DNA from: Calditrichia bacterium
GTDB taxonomy: Bacteria; Calditrichota; Calditrichia; RBG-13-44-9; J042
NCBI GenBank assembly: GCA_030430345.1
Contig: JAUIFT010000215.1
Coordinates: 1-5,830, forward strand
Length of the DNA: 5,830 nt
Direction: 5' to 3'
This document shows, one piece after another, positions 1 through 5,830 of the stretch. Numbering within the stretch: position 1 is the first letter of the stretch; each line of letters begins with the position of its first letter. A program made the translations under genes and the position numbers. Below the pieces are notes generated by a model that saw only the letters and a list, made by a program, of their open reading frames with translations, was not told where the DNA came from and did not search any database.

Positions 1-2177
1 GAAATATCCTGTTTCTCCCGGCTAAGTCCACTCACCTTACGGGCGGTACTGGCATAACTGCGCCGTTTACTGCCAAACAATGCCCCCAGCACAGTGGTAC
101 CGATTGATATCGCCATATCCATTTTTTTGCTACTGTACTGATCCTCTTCTTTAGCAACCCGCTGTTGTGCATCTACCAGTTGGCGTTCGACAGTGTCGAT
201 TTTCCGGGCATATTGCCGGCGCAGGCGATCCATCTCCAGATCCCGGCGTTCCCGGGCTGCATCGCTCAAACGGATGCGGAAATCCCGTTCACTTTCCTCT
301 GGCAAGGAAACCAGTTTATAAGTACGACTCTTCCATAATTTTAGCTGGTAGTCCCGATAAACATAACTTTCGTATTGCTTATCCAGAGAATTGTAAATTT
401 TACTTTTCTTAATGTCATTATTTACAGCCAGATATCCGGCGTTATCCAGCGGATCACTTCCCAGCACACTGGGCTTATAATTCATTACCCGGGAAAGGTC
501 CCAGGTCAGCCCACCAGCATTTCCATCCACAGCGAGCATGTGTGCGGCCTGCCCGCTTTGGGCGACCTTATAGCGATTATTAATAATTTGCACGTCCCCT
601 CCCGCGACCAGGTAGGGATGATAAACGATCTCCCCCCCACTGCTACTCTGCGTTTGCGGGGCAAAATGCTCCCGATATTCCCGCGGCAGGGTTGGTTTGC
701 CTTTCCCGGGCGCTTCGCTGCTCCCGGACACAGCCATTTGCGGTGCCAGTTTTTCTTGGGGGCTATCTGCTTTTACTTCCCGGTCCTTCATCAATGTTTT
801 GATTTGATTACGGGTGAGCGGGCCGCGCAGATAGGACATTGCCCAACGGGTATTAAACACTTCCGGTTGAGATTCATGCACATTCTGAATTAAAAATTGC
901 CGTTTCCCCAAATTGGAAATGATGTTCATAATCTCTTTTTTGCTTAACCCGCCACCGGTGCCGGTAAGGCCATCTGCCAGGCGTTCCTTGTCTTTTTCGG
1001 TTTGCAGACGCCCAATAAACCAGGTACCGGTATTTGATAATCCCTTGTAATCCAAATCAACCGGATTCTGCGTTGCCAGAACCACACCAAGTCCGAAAGC
1101 GCGTGCCTGTTTTAAGAGGGTCAAGAGGGGGCGCTTCGATGGAGGTTCCCCGATCGGTGGCAGGAAGCCGAAAACTTCATCCATATATAGCAATGCCCGT
1201 AAACTGGTGGTGCCGGACTGCCCACGCATCCAGCCGAGTAGCTGATTGAGGAGGAGAGTGACAAAAAACATCCGCTCCGCGTCAGAAAGATGGGCAATCG
1301 AAAAGATCGTCGTGCGCGGTTTGCCATCATCTGTATAAAGCATCTCTTTAATGTCGAGCGGTTCGCCCTCCAGCCAGGTTTTAAATCCCGGTGCTGCCAG
1401 CAAATTATTCAGGGTCATGGCCAGTTTCAGGCGATCGCTGGAAGGATAGAAGGATTCCAGATCAAAAAAGCCAATTTTATCGATGGGTGGATTTTGAATC
1501 AGTTCGATCAACTGCCCCAAACCGAGGTTCTTCCCGGAAAGCCAGCTATGCTCAATGATATTTGCGAGAAGAATATGTTCGCGGCTCTGTAACGGATCCA
1601 CCTTCATTCCCAGCAATTCCAGCAAGCTGGAAGCGGTTGTCTGAATGCGCTCCCGGAGCAGGTCGACATCTTCGAGCATTTCTTTATCCGGCGCATCAAA
1701 GGATTTGATGATCGAGACGGGAATGCCGGCATTGCTGCCGGGAGTGTAGATCGTCAGGTCGGTGCTTTCCCGTAAACGTTTGATACGGTCGCCCCCCTGT
1801 CCCCAACCCTCCAGGCCATTCCGCCAGAGGTCGGCCTGCTTCTGGGCATATTCCTCCGCGGAAAGTCCTTTTTTATTGGCTTCATCGAGATTTATCCAGG
1901 GTTGAAAATCTTCTTTCTTCAAATCAGGAAAAGTCAGCAGGAGATTCCCCAAATCCCCTTTCGGGTCGATAATCAGGGACGGAATGTTATCAATGGCGGC
2001 TTCTTCCAGCAGGGAAATACATAAACCGGTTTTCCCGCTGCCGGTCATTCCCACACAAACGGCATGGGTCGTTAAGTCTTTCGAATCATACAGCAAATAA
2101 TCGTCGGTAATTTCCTTCTTTTTGACATCAACCTTCTTGCCGAGATAAAATACCCCAAGTTTTTCAAACGCCTGCAA
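1..2177 (-). CDS. HerA/VirB4-like P-loop ATPase (DUF87-type ATP-binding protein), C-terminus cut by window edge
   Basis: An uninterrupted frame of 725 codons runs off the left edge. I see a Walker A motif GMTGSGKT at residues 43-50, a Walker B LLYMDE with D333/E334, a TQN polar sensor at 369-371 (LATQNPVDLDY) and a candidate arginine finger R390 in FIGRLQTEKD. Together these are typical of the HerA/FtsK/VirB4 hexameric motor branch. After the motor come a proline/serine-rich linker near 490-530, a domain of unknown role, a charged predicted coiled coil at about 628-685, and a glycine-rich hydrophobic segment at about 688-702. Such stand-alone proteins are usually about 800 residues, so perhaps 50-100 are missing. 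The start is TTG: the frame is closed by TAA just upstream, GGAGG sits 7 nt before the TTG, and the first in-frame ATG lies inside the Walker A motif. The likely role is an ATP-driven DNA- or protein-handling motor in the cytoplasm. The substrate is unknown, and no NurA or other nuclease partner is visible. The family assignment is firm, the function is not. Confidence 0.88.
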   Translation of the reverse strand, partial: MQAFEKLGVFYLGKKVDVKKKEITDDYLLYDSKDLTTHAVCVGMTGSGKTGLCISLLEEAAIDNIPSLIIDPKGDLGNLLLTFPDLKKEDFQPWINLDEANKKGLSAEEYAQKQADLWRNGLEGWGQGGDRIKRLRESTDLTIYTPGSNAGIPVSIIKSFDAPDKEMLEDVDLLRERIQTTASSLLELLGMKVDPLQSREHILLANIIEHSWLSGKNLGLGQLIELIQNPPIDKIGFFDLESFYPSSDRLKLAMTLNNLLAAPGFKTWLEGEPLDIKEMLYTDDGKPRTTIFSIAHLSDAERMFFVTLLLNQLLGWMRGQSGTTSLRALLYMDEVFGFLPPIGEPPSKRPLLTLLKQARAFGLGVVLATQNPVDLDYKGLSNTGTWFIGRLQTEKDKERLADGLTGTGGGLSKKEIMNIISNLGKRQFLIQNVHESQPEVFNTRWAMSYLRGPLTRNQIKTLMKDREVKADSPQEKLAPQMAVSGSSEAPGKGKPTLPREYREHFAPQTQSSSGGEIVYHPYLVAGGDVQIINNRYKVAQSGQAAHMLAVDGNAGGLTWDLSRVMNYKPSVLGSDPLDNAGYLAVNNDIKKSKIYNSLDKQYESYVYRDYQLKLWKSRTYKLVSLPEESERDFRIRLSDAARERRDLEMDRLRRQYARKIDTVERQLVDAQQRVAKEEDQYSSKKMDMAISIGTTVLGALFGSKRRSYASTARKVSGLSREKQDI

Positions 2178-2184
2178 TACCAAT

Positions 2185-2189
2185 CCTCC
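2185..2189 (-). promoter_or_regulatory. Ribosome binding site that fixes the TTG start of the HerA-like gene
   Basis: On the minus strand GGAGG lies 7 nt upstream of the TTG at 2177-2175. A second in-frame TTG at 2183-2181 is only 1 nt from this site and is too close to be used. The in-frame TAA just upstream of the site rules out any longer form. Confidence 0.8.
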
Positions 2190-2281
2190 GGTTTATCGTT
2201 TCCAGTTTTTCACTCAATGTTAAGGATAATAATCTAAGGGGAAAAATCATATAGCTAAAGAGAAAAAGATGGCGCTTTTGA

Positions 2282-2299
2282 AATTCGGAATTCCGAATT
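2282..2299. repeat. Perfect 18-bp palindrome between the PstS-like and HerA-like genes
   Basis: AATTCGGAATTCCGAATT is a perfect two-fold symmetric sequence with no loop. It lies 6 bases past the stop codon of the PstS-like gene and 104 bases upstream of the HerA-like start. With no loop, a modest GC core and no T-run on the minus strand, it is a poor intrinsic terminator. It could be an operator for a dimeric regulator or a weak transcript-end hairpin. I see no family-specific signature. Confidence 0.5.
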
Positions 2300-2305
2300 A
2301 ATTAT

Positions 2306-3142
2306 TTACCACAGTGTGATGTAACCGGTTTCGCGAACAATTGCCTGCCCTTCCTCGCTGAGCACCCAATTAAGGAAGTGTTTGACGGTTCCCTTTGGCT
2401 TATCGATGGTGTAGAAGTAGAGATAGCGGGAAATAGGGTAAAGATCGAAGCGAACGGAAGTTTCCGTGGGAGGTATGCTGTTAATTCGGCAATGCCAGAG
2501 GCTGTCGCCATACGCAAATCCACCATAACTAATGGCATTGGGATACCGCATCACCCGGCGGACGATTCCAGCCGTCGTCGCTTCGATATCCGCATCATCC
2601 CGGTAATCTTCTCCCTGGAGAATATGGCGCTTAAAATATTGATGGGTGCCGGAGTTGGGCGGCCGGGAAATTACCAGAATACGTTCATCATCGCCACCGA
2701 CGTCGATCCAGTTAACAATTTTCCCGGTAAAAATCTCTTTTAGCTGCTTCAAAGTAAGATCCCGAACCGGGTTATCCGGATGAACATATACGCTCAAAGC
2801 ATCTTTACCAACCAGGTGCGCAATACCAATGGATTGGTAGCGGGCAGCGAGCTTCTGCATTTCCTCTCCCTGCAACGGGCGGGAGGCAGCCGATATATCG
2901 ACATTGCCTTCAATCATTGCGGAAATGCCGCTCCCGGTCCCCCCTCCTTCTACGGAAACGGTTGTACCAGGGAATTTTTGCATATATCCTTCTGCCCAAA
3001 GCCGGTTGAGGATAAGCATCGTATCGGACCCCTTAACCCGAATGGTATTTTGTAACTGCCGGGGTTGGCTGCTGCAAGCGAACAACATCCCAAGCATCGC
3101 CGGTAAAAGGCCCCATCTGATAAAAAATCCAAAGCGTCTCAC
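2306..3142 (-). CDS. PstS-like phosphate-binding lipoprotein (ABC-transporter substrate-binding family)
   Basis: The 278-residue product belongs to the periplasmic phosphate-binding family (PBP-like, PstS/TIGR02136 type). Residues 1-22 form a lipoprotein signal peptide ending in the lipobox LFAC with acylated C23. S24 at +2 suggests outer-membrane sorting by proteobacterial rules. Phosphate-pocket motifs are present: KGSDTM (37-42), GGGTGSGISAMI (66-77), VDISAASR (81-88) and SRPPNSGTHQYF (159-170) with the R/S-G-T anion-binding residues. The C-terminal half has the usual AISYGGFAYG (203-212). The length is normal for the shorter PstS group. The start is GTG: a Shine-Dalgarno precedes it, and the upstream extension to an ATG at 3346 would lie inside the peptidase gene and spoil the signal peptide. 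The gene is 7 nt downstream of the M28 peptidase stop, so it is very likely co-transcribed and coupled. No pstC, pstA or pstB follows; the next gene is the HerA-like ATPase. It may capture phosphate for a transporter encoded elsewhere, or act in sensing. Confidence 0.9.
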   Translation of the reverse strand: MRRFGFFIRWGLLPAMLGMLFACSSQPRQLQNTIRVKGSDTMLILNRLWAEGYMQKFPGTTVSVEGGGTGSGISAMIEGNVDISAASRPLQGEEMQKLAARYQSIGIAHLVGKDALSVYVHPDNPVRDLTLKQLKEIFTGKIVNWIDVGGDDERILVISRPPNSGTHQYFKRHILQGEDYRDDADIEATTAGIVRRVMRYPNAISYGGFAYGDSLWHCRINSIPPTETSVRFDLYPISRYLYFYTIDKPKGTVKHFLNWVLSEEGQAIVRETGYITLW

Positions 3143-3146
3143 AAAA

Positions 3147-3151
3147 TCCTC
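3147..3151 (-). promoter_or_regulatory. Ribosome binding site of the PstS-like gene, overlapping the upstream stop codon
   Basis: On the minus strand TGAGGATTTTGTG contains the TGA stop of the M28 peptidase, the GAGGA Shine-Dalgarno and the GTG start. The overlap of stop and SD is a typical arrangement for translational coupling and supports the GTG start. Confidence 0.75.
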
Positions 3152-4796
3152 AACGTTTTTCAGCCCGGGACTGCAAGCGTGGATATCGGTAGGGTACTCC
3201 CTTATGCCATGCCGGTGGATTCGGATCATCCGCAATTTCGCGGCATAATGTTTCCAGCAAAAGGGCATGTTGCCAAACCGCCTGGAAGTTAATCGGTTGG
3301 AATAAATCATCAAAGGGGGAATGGTAGCGCTCCTTTTGCCAGGCAATCATCTTTCCCATTGCTTCTGCCCGGCTAAAATTATCCCAGTCCAGGCCTTCGG
3401 TTACCAATATCGCCGGAATGCCCGCCTGGGCAAAAGCAATCTGATCTGAACGGGCAAATGTTTCCCCCTGTAAAAAACCTTTCGGAATAGGCGAGACCGA
3501 CAATCCATTCCGGGTTGCGGCACGCTCCAAAAAATCTGCCAGTGTAGACAGTTCCGCTCCGACTCCCACTACATCTTTAAAAGTATCGTATATCGCCATA
3601 CCATCGACATTGATGCTGGCGACCGTTCGATATAAGGGGACGACCGGATTATCCAGATAGTAATGAGCGCCGAGCAATCCTTTTTCTTCGCCGGTCAGAA
3701 ACAAAAACAGGGTCGAGCGGGCCGGTGGATTATTGGCCAAAATCCCGGCTATCTCCAGGGCAGTAGCTACCCCGAGTGCATTATCGAAAACGCCATTATA
3801 AATAGAATCACCTTCGACAGCTTCTCCAACGCCAAGATGATCATAATGGGCGGTAATTAGCAGATACTCGTCTCGCAACTTTTTATCCCGTCCGGGCAAC
3901 TTGGCAATAATATTCCGGGCAATAAAATCCCGCTGAATGAATTGCCCCTTAAAGGACAGAGCGGCATTCAGCGCAAAGCTACGCAGATTATTGTCTCCGG
4001 CCATCTGCTGAACCTCGCTCAAACGATATTTGCTGCCAACAAAAAGTTCGGCGGCGGCAGTTGAGGTTATCATCAAACTTAAATGACTGCTCACCGCGGA
4101 AAGCAAGGTCACATCTTCCACGGAAAACTCCCGGCGCAATTGCTGCCAATCATCGCTTTTATCCGCAATGATGATACTACCGATCGCTCCCCGGGATATC
4201 GCCAAACGCTGTTTCGACTCCGGATAGGCATAAATACTCGGTTCCGCCCCGGCAAAATAGGTATCATCGCCGGAAGCAGGTTCCCCGGATAACATGACGA
4301 CAATCTTTCCGGCAACATCAAGGTTTTGATAGTCATTATAATCGAACTCCGGGGCGAGGATACCATAACCGGCAAACACCAGGGGAGCTGGCCTGCCGAT
4401 AAACGTCTGTTCCCCGGACTTATAAAGAAGATAATCCCGCCCCAACTCAAAGTCGACAATACCGCGGTCTTTATGCAAACGCAACTCGGAATCCGCCAAT
4501 GGCCGGCTGCCGTGCATGGGAATTCGCTGAAAGAAACGCCCACCCCGGGCTGCCGGATCTAATCTATATTGTTGTAATATTTCAACAATATATTCGCTTG
4601 CAAGAAATTCCCCATACGTGCCGGTACCGCGTCCTTCCAGAGAATCGTCTCCCAGGAATTTGATATGTTTTACAACATTTGTAACAAATCTGTTTGCCAG
4701 GTTTTTTGAAGATTCATCTGGTAATTCGGCCAGTGATTGCCCAGAGAGCAGTCCTAAAAGTAGAATCCATAAGATAATGTTAAACAGGAACTTCAT
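3150..4796 (-). CDS. Secreted M28-family zinc aminopeptidase with inserted PA domain
   Basis: The 548-residue product starts with a Sec signal peptide (hydrophobic stretch about 3-17, likely cleavage after S-L-A at 21-23). An LEGRGTGTYGE motif at about 54-64 is common at the N-terminus of PA-domain M28 peptidases. Residues about 134-280 look like the protease-associated insert. The catalytic domain has all expected residues: H317 and D319 in AHYDHLG, D338 in GVFDNALG, E370/E371 in TGEEKG, D398 in SINVDG and H492 in YHSPFDD. These bind two zinc ions and supply the general base, so the enzyme should be active, probably releasing N-terminal amino acids in the periplasm or outside the cell. ATG 4796 was chosen because the signal peptide begins exactly there. 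A longer frame to 4955 adds 53 residues before it and runs over the promoter elements. The SD is weak (AAAAGA, 6 nt away). It is the first gene of the minus-strand unit with the PstS-like lipoprotein and divergent from the porin. Substrate specificity cannot be read from sequence. Confidence 0.93.
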   Translation of the reverse strand: MKFLFNIILWILLLGLLSGQSLAELPDESSKNLANRFVTNVVKHIKFLGDDSLEGRGTGTYGEFLASEYIVEILQQYRLDPAARGGRFFQRIPMHGSRPLADSELRLHKDRGIVDFELGRDYLLYKSGEQTFIGRPAPLVFAGYGILAPEFDYNDYQNLDVAGKIVVMLSGEPASGDDTYFAGAEPSIYAYPESKQRLAISRGAIGSIIIADKSDDWQQLRREFSVEDVTLLSAVSSHLSLMITSTAAAELFVGSKYRLSEVQQMAGDNNLRSFALNAALSFKGQFIQRDFIARNIIAKLPGRDKKLRDEYLLITAHYDHLGVGEAVEGDSIYNGVFDNALGVATALEIAGILANNPPARSTLFLFLTGEEKGLLGAHYYLDNPVVPLYRTVASINVDGMAIYDTFKDVVGVGAELSTLADFLERAATRNGLSVSPIPKGFLQGETFARSDQIAFAQAGIPAILVTEGLDWDNFSRAEAMGKMIAWQKERYHSPFDDLFQPINFQAVWQHALLLETLCREIADDPNPPAWHKGVPYRYPRLQSRAEKR

Positions 4797-4822
4797 TGCA
4801 ATTCTTTTACCTTTTTCATGCA

Positions 4823-4852
4823 ATTTTATTGCTAAAATAAACAACGTTGCAA
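4823..4852 (-). promoter_or_regulatory. Possible minus-strand promoter for the peptidase-PstS unit
   Basis: Reading the minus strand, TTGCAA (4852-4847) and TAAAAT (4828-4823) are separated by 18 bases, giving a predicted start about 20 bases before the peptidase ATG. The match is moderate in an AT-rich region. A TATGCT hexamer at 4862-4857, which would place the CRP-like site about 82 bp upstream of the start, is an alternative. Confidence 0.3.
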
Positions 4853-4874
4853 ATAAAGCATAATTGAAATTGCG

Positions 4875-4892
4875 CTGTAACAAAACTGTAAC
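4875..4892 (+). promoter_or_regulatory. Pho box (predicted PhoB binding site) upstream of the porin
   Basis: CTGTAACAAAACTGTAAC consists of two identical 7-bp repeats separated by AAAA, with an 11-bp period. The E. coli-type Pho box is two CTGTCAT-like repeats with an AT-rich 4-bp spacer, so only the fifth and sixth bases of each repeat deviate. Orientation and distance fit activation of the porin: the site occupies the place of a -35 element and a -10 hexamer follows after 10 bases. Phosphate-starvation control by a PhoR/PhoB pair encoded elsewhere is inferred. Confidence 0.75.
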
Positions 4893-4902
4893 ATGAAGCC
4901 AG

Positions 4903-4908
4903 TAAAAT
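4903..4908 (+). promoter_or_regulatory. -10 hexamer of the PhoB-type porin promoter
   Basis: TAAAAT matches the sigma-70 -10 consensus in 5 of 6 bases and begins 10 bases after the Pho box. At a 17-bp spacer the -35 position would read ACAAAA, which is not a -35 consensus. That is expected where PhoB substitutes for -35 recognition. The predicted transcript start is near 4915, giving a leader of roughly 60 bases. Confidence 0.55.
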
Positions 4909-4924
4909 AGCAACGGCTTTAATA

Positions 4925-4940
4925 CGTGATAAAGATCACA
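4925..4940. promoter_or_regulatory. CRP/FNR-superfamily-like operator
   Basis: CGTGATAAAGATCACA matches the E. coli CRP core TGTGATCTAGATCACA at 13 of 16 positions and keeps the two-fold GTGAT-N4-ATCAC symmetry. FNR-type sites (TTGAT-N4-ATCAA) share the same layout, so the regulator could be any member of that superfamily. It lies downstream of the predicted porin start and 129 bases upstream of the peptidase ATG. It could repress the porin, activate the divergent unit, or both. Confidence 0.5.
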
Positions 4941-4961
4941 ATATTTTACAACCACTATTCG

Positions 4962-4967
4962 AAAGGG
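4962..4967 (+). promoter_or_regulatory. Ribosome binding site of the porin
   Basis: AAAGGG is followed by a 6-nt spacer and the ATG at 4974, which supports this start codon for the porin. Confidence 0.7.
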
Positions 4968-4973
4968 TTAGAG

Positions 4974-5830
4974 ATGAAGAGAACTTTACGGAACTTGACA
5001 ATCGCAGTTGTATTATTAGCATTCGGCAATCTGTCCGCAGATGAAGTAAAAGCCTCCAAGGCAAAAAGTTGGGATTTGACAGGACGTGTGCAATTACAGC
5101 ATGTATACGACACCGATGCTGAATCCGATGCCAGCAGAACCAACAATGGATTTCGTATTCGCCGCGCGCGTATTCAGACAAAAGTAAGCCTGACGGATTT
5201 CGTTAGTGCTAAGATTCAGTTTGATATTCGTGACAACAGTCCCCGCCTGAAAGATGCTGAAGGGAAAATTAAGCTTTTCAATAAAAAAGCAGCCTTGCGT
5301 TTCGGTCAGTTTAAAGTACCGGTATGGCGGGAGGAGCTCCGTTCTTCCAGCAAATTAATGCTCGTAGAGCGTAGTAAAGCAGCAGAATTTCTGATCGACA
5401 GTTATCTTTCCGCCCGTCATGTAGGCTTGGAACTTGCCGGTGATCTTGGCGACAATGTAAACTTTGCCGTCAACTACTCAAATGGCGCCGGCGAAGGTGC
5501 CCGTGAAGACGCTGGCAGATCCAAAAATTTTAACACCAACAATGGCAAAATGCTTTCCGCACGGGTTAATGCGAAATTGGGCAAGGTTGCTGAAATTGGT
5601 GCTTCTTTTGCTTCTAACAAATTGGGCAACAATGTTGAGGGCGCTGACAATTCCGGAAATGCAAGTGTTATCGCACCGGACTTTGGTATCTATCTCGATA
5701 ACGGCGTTACTATCGAAGGCGGCCTTGCTTTTGGTAAGTGGGACAAAATGCTTGCAGAAACCGTAGATGATGTATCTTTCCAGTTATTGGACATCACCGC
5801 TGGCTGGACAACCGATCTGAGCACCCCGTC
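4974..5830 (+). CDS. Phosphate-selective-type porin (OprO/OprP family), N-terminal part, cut by window edge
   Basis: The open frame gives 285 residues and continues past the right edge; family members are usually about 350-450 residues, so roughly the last quarter or more is missing. Residues 1-22 are a Sec signal peptide (MKRTLRN basic start, hydrophobic core, likely cut after S-A). The mature part shows hallmarks of the OprO/OprP porin family (Pfam Porin_O_P): FRIRRARIQTKVSLTDFVSAKIQFD (about 60-84), LRFGQFKVPVWREELRSSSKLMLVER (about 108-133), SARHVGLELAGDLGD (about 146-160) and alternating beta-strand patterns afterwards. It should form a trimeric outer-membrane beta-barrel passing anions, typically phosphate or polyphosphate. 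Members of this family are not all phosphate-specific, but the Pho box upstream and the PstS-like gene across the divergent promoter favour a phosphate role here. The start is supported by a well-spaced AAAGGG. Opposite-strand frames within it are shadows. Confidence 0.88.
   Translation, partial: MKRTLRNLTIAVVLLAFGNLSADEVKASKAKSWDLTGRVQLQHVYDTDAESDASRTNNGFRIRRARIQTKVSLTDFVSAKIQFDIRDNSPRLKDAEGKIKLFNKKAALRFGQFKVPVWREELRSSSKLMLVERSKAAEFLIDSYLSARHVGLELAGDLGDNVNFAVNYSNGAGEGAREDAGRSKNFNTNNGKMLSARVNAKLGKVAEIGASFASNKLGNNVEGADNSGNASVIAPDFGIYLDNGVTIEGGLAFGKWDKMLAETVDDVSFQLLDITAGWTTDLSTP

Noticed and set aside
375..893. 172-codon plus-strand frame
   Set aside because: It is antisense to the intact HerA-like gene, has no recognisable domain and no convincing ribosome binding site; a shadow frame.
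3143..3346. N-terminal extension of the PstS-like protein to an ATG at 3346
   Set aside because: The extra 68 residues overlap the 3' end of the M28 peptidase, show no family resemblance and would bury the lipoprotein signal peptide; the GTG at 3142 has a proper SD.
4679..4696. Second Pho-box-like sequence, TTGTAAC-AAAT-CTGTTTG
   Set aside because: It lies inside the signal-proximal coding region of the M28 peptidase, the second repeat is degraded, and no -10 element follows at the right distance. Probably chance in AT-rich coding sequence.
4820..4832. Small hairpin GCAAT-TTT-ATTGC upstream of the peptidase
   Set aside because: Five AT-rich base pairs with a 3-base loop are too weak to call a terminator or regulatory structure.
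4797..4955. N-terminal extension of the M28 peptidase to an ATG at 4955
   Set aside because: The added 53 residues precede a complete signal peptide and overlap the Pho box and the CRP-like site; ATG 4796 is the natural start.
4936..5181. Short minus-strand frames opposite the porin start
   Set aside because: They are antisense to the signal peptide and first strands of a well-supported porin gene and show no family features.
1..5830. CRISPR arrays, tRNA/rRNA genes, insertion sequences, defence or secretion clusters
   Set aside because: No spaced direct-repeat arrays, RNA-gene signatures, transposase frames or terminal inverted repeats are visible; a HerA-like motor alone is not evidence of an antiviral system.

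Overview
The window looks like chromosomal DNA of a Gram-negative (diderm) bacterium. It encodes an outer-membrane porin with a signal peptide, a lipobox-bearing substrate-binding lipoprotein and a secreted zinc peptidase. Base composition is mid-range with many CCCGG/CCGG words, and TTG and GTG starts are used next to clear GGAGG-type ribosome binding sites. I cannot fix the phylum. The mix of an OprO/OprP-type porin, a PA-domain M28 peptidase and a stand-alone HerA-like ATPase would fit the FCB/Calditrichota-like or deep proteobacterial groups, but that is a guess.

Layout. Bases 1-2177 (minus) hold most of a large HerA/VirB4-like ATPase; its C-terminal end lies beyond the left edge, and it starts at a TTG. 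Bases 2178-2305 are a short gap with a perfect 18-bp palindrome. Bases 2306-3142 (minus) encode a PstS-like phosphate-binding lipoprotein starting at GTG. Bases 3150-4796 (minus) encode a secreted M28 zinc aminopeptidase. Its stop codon overlaps the Shine-Dalgarno of the PstS-like gene, so the two form one coupled transcription unit. Bases 4797-4973 are a divergent promoter region. Bases 4974-5830 (plus) encode the N-terminal 285 residues of a porin of the phosphate-selective OprO/OprP family and run off the right edge. There is no gene-free stretch longer than 300 bases.

How it fits together. The divergent region carries a near-consensus Pho box, two CTGTAAC repeats 11 bp apart, followed at the expected spacing by a -10 hexamer facing the porin. 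A CRP/FNR-like palindrome lies downstream. A phosphate-selective-type porin, a phosphate-binding lipoprotein and a PhoB-type operator in about 3 kb point to a phosphate-starvation locus. No Pst permease or ATPase genes accompany the binding protein here. The secreted M28 peptidase inside the locus is the least expected member. E. coli Iap, an M28-family aminopeptidase that trims alkaline phosphatase, is a known precedent linking this peptidase family to phosphate physiology. The HerA-like gene appears to be a separate housekeeping or DNA-processing gene that shares only the direction of transcription.
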